This document shows, one piece after another, positions 42,391 through 51,559 of a stretch of DNA of 64,000 bases. The notes under the pieces were generated by a model. That model ran no database searches. It was not told the DNA's origin and saw only the letters and a program-made list of their open reading frames with translations. Every line of letters begins with the position of its first letter. The stretch's first letter is position 1. Location of the stretch: assembly GCA_964422295.1 (NCBI GenBank), contig CAYRAM010000015.1, positions 8,703 through 72,702 of the forward strand. Reading direction: 5' to 3'. The translations under genes and the position numbers were made by a program. Origin of the DNA: UBA12191 sp964422295. GTDB taxonomy: Bacteria > Planctomycetota > UBA8108 > UBA1146.

Positions 42391-45029
42391 TCTGCCCCCT
42401 TATTCAACGATTCGTCGGTCCAGGGCAATCTCCGATCGGCGGTCATCTGACGGATCTTTGTTACCAATTCCGGTGACACCGGATTCCCGGTATGTCCCCA
42501 CTGCCTGCGCAGCCATGTCAGCAGACCAGCGATGTCATCGTCCTTCAGTTTGGGGTTTTCCCGATGGCCGGGCATCGTCAGATCCCAGTGTTCACCCGAC
42601 ACCGTGATGGGACCGGTCAAACCATCGAGGATGATCTTGATGGGGATGGGGTCTGCGCCCAAAAGCCAGGGGCTATCGAGCAGGGTTGGTCCCAATCCCG
42701 GCAATCCTTGGCCTCCCGCGCCGTGACAGGCTGAGCAGGAAGAAGCAAAGGCCCGGGCCCCGGCTTTTGCCCACCGACGCTCCTCTTCACTCCATGGTTT
42801 CAGGTCCGGAGGAGGAGAATCGGATTTCTTGAGGTGGGTGATGATCGTTTCGGCAGGGGCTTTGAGATCCCTTGGCAAATCTGCCCTCTGCAGCACTTCA
42901 GGCAGAGTCGAAATCGGTGGTGGTGCCCAACGTTTTTGAGTCATTACAAAATGAAGCCCTGAGATCACCGCAGCAAATCGTGGGTCGTCGGAAGCCAACT
43001 CTTCGAGCATGGCGAGGATGAGCGGCAAGGAGTGAGGGTCTTTGAGCAGGGCAGATCGAGTCAACTCATTTACCAGCGGGACGAAGGCGGAAGTGCCATC
43101 GACAGGAAATTCGGCGGCAAGAAATCGTGACAGTCTTTCCACTTGATAGTCGTCCCATTGGCTGAGAACCGCCATGCGGATCTCCGCAGCGTGACCATTC
43201 CTTTTCAACAGGGCGATGACCGAATTCAGAGCTTCCTCATTTTCCTTCAGAGAAGCGAGAGCCAGCGCTCTGTGCAGAATCTCCAAGGGTGTCAAAGATC
43301 CACTCGGTTCCATTGGTTTGAGGAGCAGAGGTAGGCAGACCTCCCATTCGGGGTGGCTCTGTGGATTCTCTGCGAATACCTGACATGCGCTGCGTCTGAG
43401 CAGTGGATCGTCAGAGCCAAGGGCGTTAGCCAAGTCTCCGGGAAGCAATGCACCGAGACCATCGAGGATTCTGAGGGCATGGATGCGGGCCGTGACCGGC
43501 GCGGAATCCTGGGCGAGCAGTTGCTGCAATTCACCGACTTCCGCGGATGACCCCGCTTCGACAAGCAATCTTTGTGCAGTATCACGAATCCAGCCGACAG
43601 GATGGCTGAGTGCTTTGATTTGGCCGCCCGGTTCTGAAAGCAGTGGCAGGCCTTCCGGTGCCGGAGTGGCATCGAAATCATCCGGGTTGCGAACAATTCG
43701 CCAGATTCTCCCAAGGCCCACAGGTTCGGCGAGTCCTCTCTCCTCGATCTGTTTGCGCAGATAGGTGGTCACAAATTGGCGGTGTTGGATGATCCCTCGA
43801 TACATGTCTATGACGTAGAGGTTTCCATCCGGACCCAACTTGGCATCGACGGGTCGAAATCTTTCATCCGTCGAGGCGAGGAAAGCCTGTTTCCCATACA
43901 CAGTGTGGGGCCAGACCAATTGTTGACCTCTCATCCTGAAGTCGATCTCTTCCATCAAGAATGCAGCGACAAGATTGCCCGCGGCTTCCGGAACGAAGGT
44001 GATGCCGTTCCATTCGGGACCCCAGCGATCGCTGCGCAAAATGGCGATCCCCGAGGCGGCCGTGTTTCTGCGCAAGCGACCATCCGGGCGCAGCATCGGT
44101 GGCTGATAACCCCGATTGATTCCGGGGTTTACACGCACGGGGAAGGTCGATGGATCAGGGACGACGGTGTGTCCCGATCGGGCAGGTTGTCCGATGATCC
44201 GTCCACACCAAGGATTGGCGAGGAGGAGATCGGTGGGGAGAGAGTCCGCCAGAATCCAGGTCGAGTTGTGATTGAAATAGAGTCTCCCATAGTCGTCTTG
44301 GGCAAGGCCCCATTGCCCCCTGAAAGCCGTGGAAGACTCCTTCAGCTGTGGTTTTTCGCCGACGACGTCAAAGCGAAACTTGCGACTGCTCTTTGAGTTG
44401 TAAATCCAGTTATCGAGGGAGTGGATCAGACCATTGTCCGTATGTTCAACGTGATCGGGATTATCGGTGCCATAGTTCGTGAGTGAAGTGCGACGGTCAC
44501 AACGAAGATCCCCATCAAGATCCTGGCAGTACCAAAGGTGGGGAGGCTCGCCGATGAGAACTCCTCCTTCGACGATGGCGATGGCCCTCGGATTGACCAA
44601 TCGGTCGAGGAAGAGGTGACTGGTTTCGTAGTGCCCATCACCGTCTTTGTCTTCGAGGACGACCACCTGTCCCACAGGTTCGGTTTCCCCATCTCCATCG
44701 ACTGTGGGCATGTAGCCGCGCAGTTCCACCACCCACAGCCGACCTCGCTCGTCCCAGGCCATGGCGACCGGATCGACCACTTCAGGTTCGCTGGCAACCA
44801 GCTCTACCGAGAAACCTGGGGCGATTTGAAACGCCTCGATCGCATCCGCTGGAGAAAGGACCGGGGCAGGTGGAACACTCCACTGACGCCAGTTTTCTTT
44901 TTGGATCTCTCCTTGCCGATCTCCATTCTGCGCATGTGCATCAAATGGCATGATCAGCGACACAAAGAGTGCGCCCAGCCACACTCCCCGAAGGGGGGCG
45001 GCACAAGTAACCCGCGGCAATTTGCTCAT
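42387..45029 (-). CDS. PVC-type haem-binding dehydrogenase-like protein
   Basis: An exported protein of 880 aa. After the signal peptide (LGALFVSLIMPFDAHA) it has the beta-propeller dehydrogenase-like part seen in PVC bacteria (about 45-470: FQIAPGFSVELVASEPEVVDP, AWDERGRLWVVELRGYM, DNPDHVEHTDNGLIHSLDNWIY, DAKLGPDGNLYVIDMYRG), then HEAT-like repeats (about 480-740) and a C-terminal cytochrome c with CSACH near residue 762 and a late Met in LTMPGHREN. Often paired with sugar-related genes, as here with DUF1080. The start is ATG 45029, overlapping the DUF962 stop by ATGA. Confidence 0.9.
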   Translation of the reverse strand: MSKLPRVTCAAPLRGVWLGALFVSLIMPFDAHAQNGDRQGEIQKENWRQWSVPPAPVLSPADAIEAFQIAPGFSVELVASEPEVVDPVAMAWDERGRLWVVELRGYMPTVDGDGETEPVGQVVVLEDKDGDGHYETSHLFLDRLVNPRAIAIVEGGVLIGEPPHLWYCQDLDGDLRCDRRTSLTNYGTDNPDHVEHTDNGLIHSLDNWIYNSKSSRKFRFDVVGEKPQLKESSTAFRGQWGLAQDDYGRLYFNHNSTWILADSLPTDLLLANPWCGRIIGQPARSGHTVVPDPSTFPVRVNPGINRGYQPPMLRPDGRLRRNTAASGIAILRSDRWGPEWNGITFVPEAAGNLVAAFLMEEIDFRMRGQQLVWPHTVYGKQAFLASTDERFRPVDAKLGPDGNLYVIDMYRGIIQHRQFVTTYLRKQIEERGLAEPVGLGRIWRIVRNPDDFDATPAPEGLPLLSEPGGQIKALSHPVGWIRDTAQRLLVEAGSSAEVGELQQLLAQDSAPVTARIHALRILDGLGALLPGDLANALGSDDPLLRRSACQVFAENPQSHPEWEVCLPLLLKPMEPSGSLTPLEILHRALALASLKENEEALNSVIALLKRNGHAAEIRMAVLSQWDDYQVERLSRFLAAEFPVDGTSAFVPLVNELTRSALLKDPHSLPLILAMLEELASDDPRFAAVISGLHFVMTQKRWAPPPISTLPEVLQRADLPRDLKAPAETIITHLKKSDSPPPDLKPWSEEERRWAKAGARAFASSCSACHGAGGQGLPGLGPTLLDSPWLLGADPIPIKIILDGLTGPITVSGEHWDLTMPGHRENPKLKDDDIAGLLTWLRRQWGHTGNPVSPELVTKIRQMTADRRLPWTDESLNKGAD

Positions 45030-45385
45030 TCGCTGGAATCCCGCTCCTTTTTGGAACCGGTGATCTTGCGAAATCCTTGTTGCAGGATGAAGAGGGGGCC
45101 GACGAGGAGGAATCGGGGATCCTTCATGAATGAGGGACGGTTTCCTTCGATGCCGTGCCCGATAAATTGCAGGATCCAGCCACCGACGAAGAGTCCCACT
45201 CCCCACCGCCAGTCTATAAAGACCACGATCAAGGAGATCACGATGGCGGGGATGCCGATGACATGGGTGGCATGATTCAGCGGGTGTTTGTGATCGGCGT
45301 GATAGCGGTCGATCCAGCGCTGAACCGGGCGAGAGTCAGATTCACTGGCGGGCCGGGAATCGGCATCTTTTGCTTCAGGTTGCAT
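45026..45385 (-). CDS. DUF962/Mpo1-like membrane protein
   Basis: A 119-aa protein with the Mpo1-type pattern: WIDRYHADHKHPLNHATHVIGIP, a membrane segment (AIVISLIVVFIDW), a second one (GVGLFVGGWILQFIGHGIEGNRPSFMKDP). The conserved His residues (HxxNxxxHxxGxP and FIGHxxExNxPS) match those of the yeast dioxygenase Mpo1 that shortens fatty acids. ATG 45385 follows GGAGGAATGC; the upstream ATG at 45403 is less likely. First gene of the minus-strand run to rpmH. Confidence 0.82.
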   Translation of the reverse strand: MQPEAKDADSRPASESDSRPVQRWIDRYHADHKHPLNHATHVIGIPAIVISLIVVFIDWRWGVGLFVGGWILQFIGHGIEGNRPSFMKDPRFLLVGPLFILQQGFRKITGSKKERDSSE

Positions 45386-45589
45386 GCATTCCTCCGCTGT
45401 CATTGTCCATCGAATCCACCCTCGGTTCCATCCCCACTTTTTGAAGGAAACCTGTCACCAGCAACAGTTTCGGGGACACTTGCCTCGGCAGCCATCGCAG
45501 TCGATGCTGTTCATTGCTGCAGATCATTACAGACGTGGGTGGTGCAGGGGGAAACGGAAGATCGGTTCGAGACTTCACAGGGAGGCACA

Positions 45590-46540
45590 TTGGTCAGCGA
45601 ATTTTTTGCGGGGCTCGATCTGGGGGGGACCGAAATCAAGGTTGGCATCTGCGGGGTGGACGGTGTGGAAGCATGGTCGGACCGATCCCCCAGCAATGCT
45701 GCTTCAGGTCAGAATGCAATTTTGACCGCTCTTGGCGAAGCATCAGAGCGTGCGATCGCAGCAGCGGAAGACCATGGCGGAAAAGTTCTCGCACTCGGAT
45801 TGGGAACCCCCGGTGTGGTTGATCCTGACAGCGGAACCATTCGTTTCCCGGTCGCCAATCTTGGTGGTTGGCATGGGACCGACATCGTGGGCTTCTTTCG
45901 CGACAGATTTCAGATTCCGGCAGTAGTCGAAAATGATGCCAATGCTGCAGCGTGGGGCGAGTATCGTTCGGGAGCGGGAAGAGGTGCGCGCAATCTCCTA
46001 GCAGCAACGGTCGGGACCGGAATCGGTGGCGGTGCGGTGATCGAGGGAGAACTGCTCCAGGGTTCCATCGGTGGTGCGATGGAGTTGGGGCATATCACCT
46101 ATCAACCGGGGGGGCGCCCCTGCAACTGTGGACTGATCGGTTGTGTGGAAGCCTACTCGGGAGGTTGGGGGATGGCCCGCGAATGGGGGCGGCAACTTGC
46201 AGATGGAAGTGAGCCGGGAGTGTCGGATCTTATTCAGGCAGCTTTGGCCGGAGATCCCCTTGCCAATCAGATCCTCGACGAGGGTGCGAAAATTCTGGGG
46301 GAAGGGATGATGAGCGCAGTGCACCTGCTCAATCCCGATGTCATCGTGCTCGGCGGCGGAATCATCGATGCGAGGCCCCGGCACCTCGAATTGATCGAAG
46401 AATCGTTGCGTAAACACTTGTTGCCCAAGGCACTCGCCAGTCTCTCGGTGGAAAAAGCAGCCCAGGGAAACAGAGCGGGTTGGATCGGTGCCGCTTTGAG
46501 GGCGGAGCATCATTTGAACAGTTCAGGAGGAGCAGGATGA
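45590..46540 (+). CDS. ROK-family sugar kinase
   Basis: A 316-aa ROK protein: the ATP-binding GLDLGGTEIKVGI, ENDANAAAWGEYRSGAG, LLAATVGTGIGGGAVIEGELL and the zinc motif GHITYQPGGRPCNCGLIGCVEAYSG. No N-terminal DNA-binding domain, so it is a kinase rather than a repressor. Start is TTG 45590 with GGGAGG four bases ahead. Overlap with nagA (ATGA) suggests N-acetyl amino sugar (GlcNAc or ManNAc) as substrate; glucose is the alternative. Confidence 0.9.
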   Translation: MVSEFFAGLDLGGTEIKVGICGVDGVEAWSDRSPSNAASGQNAILTALGEASERAIAAAEDHGGKVLALGLGTPGVVDPDSGTIRFPVANLGGWHGTDIVGFFRDRFQIPAVVENDANAAAWGEYRSGAGRGARNLLAATVGTGIGGGAVIEGELLQGSIGGAMELGHITYQPGGRPCNCGLIGCVEAYSGGWGMAREWGRQLADGSEPGVSDLIQAALAGDPLANQILDEGAKILGEGMMSAVHLLNPDVIVLGGGIIDARPRHLELIEESLRKHLLPKALASLSVEKAAQGNRAGWIGAALRAEHHLNSSGGAG

Positions 46541-47730
46541 GCAATCCTGAAGAATCAGAAACGAGGGTGGTGCTCCGGGATGGGCAGTTGGTACTTCCCG
46601 ATCGCATTCTTCAGGGGGATCTCCTCCTCGAAGGAGCGGTGATCCGTGCCTTGGCTCCTGCAGGAACAGCCACCGGAGATGAGGTATGGGACCTGGGAGG
46701 ACGTCGGGTTACTCCAGGCATGATCGACCCTCACATCCATGGTGTAGGCGGTGTCGACTTCAATCACGCAGAACCCGAGGCCTTGGCGGAAAGTGTCGAG
46801 GGGTTGGCAAAACTGGGAGTCACCACGGTCTACCCAACCATCGTGCCGGGACCGGAAGAGGAGATGAAGCGTGCCTTGTCGACGGTCGCCAGGGCGGCAG
46901 AGCTCAGCCCATCCATCCTGGGAATCCACCTCGAAGGCCCCTTCGTGTCTCCGAATCGTCGGGGCGCATTGCCTGAAGCGGGAGTCCTGGAGTGGGACGA
47001 CGAGTTGATGAATCGGCTCTTGGAGGCAGCCGCAGGAAAACTGAGAGTGATGACTTTTGCTCCGGAGAGGGTTCCTCTCGCCGCCCAGAAAAAGTTTTCG
47101 ATGGTTGGGGTTAATGGATCGATCGGACATACCTGTGCCAATGCCGAACAAACCGCTGCTGCGATCGACGCCGGTGCCCGCCGCTGTACGCATCTGTGCA
47201 ATGCCATGCCGCCGATGCACCACCGGGATCCAGGGCCGGTGGGTGTACTGTTGCTCGATGATAGGGTGCGCTGCGAAATGATCCTCGATGGGCATCATCT
47301 TTCCGATGAGTTGGTTCGCCTCGCTTTACAGATGAAGGGACCCTCCGGCCTGATCGCTGTCAGCGATGCCATGCCGCTTGCCGGAATGGGGGTTGCTTCA
47401 GGAGTCTTTTGCGGCCAGGAGGTTTGTTCCGACGGCCACAGGGCGACCCTTGCCGATGGGACATTGGCTGGTAGCGTCACGCTGTTGCCGGAGGCATTAT
47501 CGAGGACTGGATCAGCCCTGGATCTGGACGATCTATCGCTGCAATCGCTGGGGTCACTGAATGCTGCCGAGGATCTCGGCTTGCCGCGCAGGGGAAGCTT
47601 GCGCAGCGACCATCGTGCAGATCTGGTGATTCACGGTGAGAATGGGATCGATGCGGTTCTGCGCGGAGGTGTCTCTGTGGATGATGCAGAAGGTCCCCGC
47701 TTGCCGGCGATTTTTGAGAGATCTCAATAA
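46537..47730 (+). CDS. nagA: N-acetylglucosamine-6-phosphate deacetylase
   Basis: Removes acetate from GlcNAc-6-P in amino-sugar use or cell-wall recycling. Amidohydrolase motifs: VTPGMIDPHIHGVGGVDFNH, ILGIHLEGPFVSP (metal Glu), IGHTCANAEQTAAAIDAGAR (metal His), THLCNAMPPMHHRDPG, EMILDGHHLSDELV and the catalytic Asp in LIAVSDAMPLAGM. 397 aa, normal length. ATG 46537 overlaps the ROK stop by 4 bases and has an excellent SD. Neither nagB nor a transporter is visible next to it. Confidence 0.93.
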   Translation: MSNPEESETRVVLRDGQLVLPDRILQGDLLLEGAVIRALAPAGTATGDEVWDLGGRRVTPGMIDPHIHGVGGVDFNHAEPEALAESVEGLAKLGVTTVYPTIVPGPEEEMKRALSTVARAAELSPSILGIHLEGPFVSPNRRGALPEAGVLEWDDELMNRLLEAAAGKLRVMTFAPERVPLAAQKKFSMVGVNGSIGHTCANAEQTAAAIDAGARRCTHLCNAMPPMHHRDPGPVGVLLLDDRVRCEMILDGHHLSDELVRLALQMKGPSGLIAVSDAMPLAGMGVASGVFCGQEVCSDGHRATLADGTLAGSVTLLPEALSRTGSALDLDDLSLQSLGSLNAAEDLGLPRRGSLRSDHRADLVIHGENGIDAVLRGGVSVDDAEGPRLPAIFERSQ

Positions 47731-47748
47731 CGATGGAGAGGAGGACCG

Positions 47749-49194
47749 ATGACTCCCCATGAAATCCAGGATCTGTTGGGTCGAATCGCACCAAGGGGGA
47801 CATGGTGCTCCCTGAGGTGGGTGGAAAACCGCAGTGAAAACTTCACGGTTCGTGACGATGCGCTGCTGCCACCATCGGCAACAGAGGATTGTGGAGCGAT
47901 GATCACCGTCGTATCCGGGCAAGGGCAGGGAATTGCGGCGACCAGCGATCTCTCAATCGGAGGACTCTATCAAGCCGCTCGGGTCGCATTGGACTGGGCC
48001 CAATCGGTCAACGATCGTGGAGTGGTCGACTTTTCAAAGGCTCCCCGGCCGCTGAAATCAGGGACATGGAGTCATCCCATTGAAAAGCCTTGGGAGCAGA
48101 TTTCCCATAGCGATTTGATCGATCGCATGAGATCTGAATGCTTACAGATGGCAGGGGATGAGCGCATCGTTCAACGGGTCGTCAGTGTGTCCCGTTCGCG
48201 AACCGATTCCACCCTCGTAACCACCGATGGGGTGACGATTCAACAAACCCATGATCGTTTGATCCCATGGCTTCAAGTCCTGGCTTCCGATGGGTCCGAT
48301 GTGCAATCGAAAAGCAATGGTGGGCGGAGTGACGCCCAATTGGGAGGCCTCGAGATTCTCGATCGCACGGGGTTTGATGGACTCGGCAGAGCGATCAGCG
48401 AAGACGCCATTGAAACCCTGCTCTCCCCGGTTTGCCCCAGTGGTGTAATGGATGCGGTCATCGGCCCGGCACAAATGGTTCTCCAGGTTCATGAATCGAT
48501 CGGACACGCCCTGGAGTTGGACCGAATCCTGGGTGACGAACGAAACTATGCGGGGACCAGTTTCGTGCAAAGTTCAGACCTGGGATCCCTTCGCTGGGGG
48601 CCTGAAATTCTCGATGTGGTCATCGATCCGGGAGTCGCCGGGGAAGTCTGCAGTACCGGCTTCGACGATGAAGGTCTTGAGGCAGAAAAAACCAACCTCA
48701 TCGAGAAAGGTCTCCTCGTCAGGGGGATCGGTGGCTCCTTGAGTGCACAAAGGTTGGGAAAGCATGAGGATGCGATCGCGGTAACACGTGCTTGTTCATG
48801 GAATAGACCACCCATCGATCGAATGGCAAATCTCAACGTCGAACCGGGAGATACACCGCTGGATCAATTGATCGGCGGGGTCGAAAAGGGGATCTGGCTC
48901 GACGTCAATTCATCCTGGTCCATCGATGATCGTCGCTGGAAATTCCAATTTGGTGTCGAGGATGCACGTTTGATCGAGAACGGGGAATTGTCGACCAGGG
49001 TCAAGGATGCCGGCTACCGAAGCACGACGATTCCATTTTGGAATTCCCTCGATGCGGTAGGAGACCGGGATACGTGGCAGGTGAGGGGAACTCCCAACTG
49101 TGGCAAGGGCGAGCCAAATCAGATGGTCTTCGTTGGCCATGCGATGCCAGCCTGTCGGTTCAGGGGACTCGAAGTCTTCGGAAGGGAGGGGTGA
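47749..49194 (+). CDS. tldD: TldD-family metalloprotease
   Basis: Zinc peptidase half of the TldD/E heterodimer. The catalytic motif HESIGHALELDR (HExxxH) lies near residue 248, followed by the conserved GDERNYAGTSF. The C-terminal GTPNCGKGEPNQ and RFRGLEVF match the family. 481 aa, typical. These complexes process modified peptides or unfolded peptides in the cytoplasm. Its last base overlaps the start of the partner gene (TGATG). Confidence 0.93.
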   Translation: MTPHEIQDLLGRIAPRGTWCSLRWVENRSENFTVRDDALLPPSATEDCGAMITVVSGQGQGIAATSDLSIGGLYQAARVALDWAQSVNDRGVVDFSKAPRPLKSGTWSHPIEKPWEQISHSDLIDRMRSECLQMAGDERIVQRVVSVSRSRTDSTLVTTDGVTIQQTHDRLIPWLQVLASDGSDVQSKSNGGRSDAQLGGLEILDRTGFDGLGRAISEDAIETLLSPVCPSGVMDAVIGPAQMVLQVHESIGHALELDRILGDERNYAGTSFVQSSDLGSLRWGPEILDVVIDPGVAGEVCSTGFDDEGLEAEKTNLIEKGLLVRGIGGSLSAQRLGKHEDAIAVTRACSWNRPPIDRMANLNVEPGDTPLDQLIGGVEKGIWLDVNSSWSIDDRRWKFQFGVEDARLIENGELSTRVKDAGYRSTTIPFWNSLDAVGDRDTWQVRGTPNCGKGEPNQMVFVGHAMPACRFRGLEVFGREG

Positions 49195-50519
49195 TGCAGT
49201 CCTGGTTTTTTGATTTGGCAGATTATTCGGAAACATTGCTCACCGATGGTGAAGAAATCACGATGGGACTCGCCGGAGAGAAAACCGGGTTCACGCGGAT
49301 TTCATCGGGCAAAGTCAGGCAAGCGGGATCGATTGAGCAACGTGAGGTGGAGCTTGCCCTGAGATCGTCTGGACGCGAAGCGCGCATGAATTTGATGCTG
49401 TCAGGAACGATGGAAAGTGATCGATCACCGGTCCGAAGTGCCATCGATCGACTCTCCAATCTTTTGAAAACGATTCCGGAAGATCCCCATTTGCCGCCAC
49501 TTGCTGATGCGGGCAGCGAGGAGAGTCGATCTGAGGGTCGATTGCCTCACAAGTCGGAGTTGATCCAATCTCTCGCAGGTGAAATTCCGGGTGCAGAGTC
49601 CTGCGGCATCGCTCTCACGGGGATGATGTATCGGGGAGTAGCCACATCCAATGCGGTGAGAAGGTGGTATGAATCGCCGCTGACAGTGATCGATGGATCG
49701 ATGCATTTGACGGAGGCCCCAGGTGCTTCCAAGTGGGGCTGGGCCGGTCGTGATTGGCAGGAGGATGAAGTTCATTCTCGCCGTGAACGTGCTCAGCAAA
49801 CGCTCGATATACTCTCCCGCCCTGTGGATACTCCCGCAGCCGGTGAGTACCGCACTTGGCTGGAGCCGGAGGCGATTCGAGATTTGTTGGGTCCATTGTT
49901 GTGGAATGGCGCATTCTCGGCGCGGGCCATCGAGAAAGGATCCAGCCCCTTCGCCTCTCTTTACTCAGGGGAGACTCTTGATCCCAGGGTTTATTTCTCG
50001 GAAAGACCCGCGGCGGTGGGGGCCCCGGGCTTTGGAAATCTCGGTTACGAATTGCCGGAGAGGATCTCTCTGATCGAGGGAGGCATCGGTGTCGATCGTC
50101 TCATCAGCCCACGTACCGCAAGGGAATTCAATTGGGAGACGAATGGGGTCAATGGTCCGGAGTCTCCGTCCTCATTGGAAATGAAACCCGGATCGCTGGA
50201 TCCCCAAACCGCCTGTGAGGCGATCGGTGATGGCCTTTGGCTCTCCCATGTTCACTATTGCAATATGGCGGCCAGGGAAGGAGCCAGGGTGACAGGGGTG
50301 ACTCGCTGGGTCGCTCTCAGGGTGAGGGATGGCAAGGCCGTTGCTCCCGTGGGAACGGTGCGAATTGACGATTCGGTGATCCGACTGCTGGGAGAGGGCC
50401 TTCTTGAAGTGGGGAACGAGGTCGAGATCCTTCCCGGCAATCACACATACGGTTGCAGGCATCCGCGGGGGTCCGCAATGCCGGGGATCCTCGTCGAAGG
50501 ATTTCGCGTCGTTGCCTGA
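49194..50519 (+). CDS. tldE: TldE/PmbA-family protein
   Basis: Partner of TldD, lacking the metal motif. 441 aa. Family segments are DGEEITMGLAGEKTGFTRISSGKVRQ at the N-terminus, ASLYSGETLDPRVYFSE, and the C-terminal VRDGKAVAPVGTVRIDDSVIRLLGE. ATG 49194 overlaps the TldD stop. No peptide precursor or modification gene was found nearby that would explain a dedicated substrate. Confidence 0.88.
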   Translation: MQSWFFDLADYSETLLTDGEEITMGLAGEKTGFTRISSGKVRQAGSIEQREVELALRSSGREARMNLMLSGTMESDRSPVRSAIDRLSNLLKTIPEDPHLPPLADAGSEESRSEGRLPHKSELIQSLAGEIPGAESCGIALTGMMYRGVATSNAVRRWYESPLTVIDGSMHLTEAPGASKWGWAGRDWQEDEVHSRRERAQQTLDILSRPVDTPAAGEYRTWLEPEAIRDLLGPLLWNGAFSARAIEKGSSPFASLYSGETLDPRVYFSERPAAVGAPGFGNLGYELPERISLIEGGIGVDRLISPRTAREFNWETNGVNGPESPSSLEMKPGSLDPQTACEAIGDGLWLSHVHYCNMAAREGARVTGVTRWVALRVRDGKAVAPVGTVRIDDSVIRLLGEGLLEVGNEVEILPGNHTYGCRHPRGSAMPGILVEGFRVVA

Positions 50520-50521
50520 AC

Positions 50522-51559
50522 TCAGATCCGGAATGAATCGTTGAGACGATCGAGGACGCCCGTTGCGGGACGCAGGTCTCCCTGTTCCTGTTGCACCAGA
50601 GTCTCCTTGGTCAATTTCGTTGCTGCTGTCAGTGAGGGCTGATTCGTATCGACGTGAATCAATCCGGTGAGAATCTCTCCACGATCACGGGTTTCTTGCA
50701 AAACACTTCGGGCAGAATTGATCTCCGCAGGATTGTGGTCCGATTCGAGTTTACGGAGAACCAGTTTTGAACCGTCGTGCAGTGTGACCTCCTGCAATTC
50801 CCCTTCTTCGTAATCGATGTCGATCTGTTCCTTGGGGGCGACGAAGTAGGGGTCATGATAGGTGACGCCGTGCTCCTTTTGGTGGGTGTATGACTTCGTC
50901 GATCCTTCGTGATTGTTGAAGGTCACACATGGCGAGATCACATCGATAAAAGCGAGCCCGTCGAACGAGAAGGCTGCTTTCAATATCGGCACCAATTGCT
51001 TCTTGTCGCCACTGAATGAACGAGCGACGAAGGAGGCACCCAATTCCAGGGCGAGACCACAAAGGTCAATGGAATCTTCGCGGGGATATTTCCCCCTCTT
51101 GGATGGGCTCAATCGATCCGCGGTGGCTGAGAATTGCCCTTTTGTCAGACCGTAGACACCGTTGTTTTCGATGATGTAAATCAGCTTGGGATTTCTGCGA
51201 ATCATGTGAACAAATTGACCCATGCCGATGCTGGCCGAGTCGCCATCTCCACTGACTCCGATGGGGCTCATTTCCGAATTGGCGACGTGTGCTCCGGTGG
51301 CGAAACTGGGCATTCTTCCGTGTGTGGAATTCAAACCCAATGATTGCCCGAGGAAGTAAGCGGGAGTTTTTGAACTGCAACCGATACCACTCATCTTGAC
51401 CACGTTGCGACCATCGACACCGAGATCGTAACACGCCTGAATGATGGCTTCCGAGATGCGATCATGGCCGCATCCTTTGCACATCGTCGACGCGACACCT
51501 TTGTAATCCCCTTTGGCAAGACCCAGGTTATTGACGGCAGGGGCTTTTTCCTCGCTCAT
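50522..51559 (-). CDS. korB: 2-oxoacid:ferredoxin oxidoreductase, beta subunit
   Basis: Thiamine-pyrophosphate subunit of a 2-oxoacid:ferredoxin oxidoreductase. CKGCGHDRISEAII near residues 26-39, PIGVSGDGDSASIGMGQFVHM (TPP/Mg motif) and IIENNGVYGLTKGQFSATA are diagnostic. 345 aa from ATG 51559, which follows GGAGG. The size and fused alpha partner fit the KorAB type acting on 2-oxoglutarate (or pyruvate) with CoA. Its start overlaps the alpha gene's stop. Confidence 0.92.
   Translation of the reverse strand: MSEEKAPAVNNLGLAKGDYKGVASTMCKGCGHDRISEAIIQACYDLGVDGRNVVKMSGIGCSSKTPAYFLGQSLGLNSTHGRMPSFATGAHVANSEMSPIGVSGDGDSASIGMGQFVHMIRRNPKLIYIIENNGVYGLTKGQFSATADRLSPSKRGKYPREDSIDLCGLALELGASFVARSFSGDKKQLVPILKAAFSFDGLAFIDVISPCVTFNNHEGSTKSYTHQKEHGVTYHDPYFVAPKEQIDIDYEEGELQEVTLHDGSKLVLRKLESDHNPAEINSARSVLQETRDRGEILTGLIHVDTNQPSLTAATKLTKETLVQQEQGDLRPATGVLDRLNDSFRI

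Noticed and set aside
45155..45589. N-terminal extension of the ROK kinase
   Set aside because: The upstream part is antisense to the DUF962 gene and the true GLDLGGT motif follows directly after the TTG at 45590.
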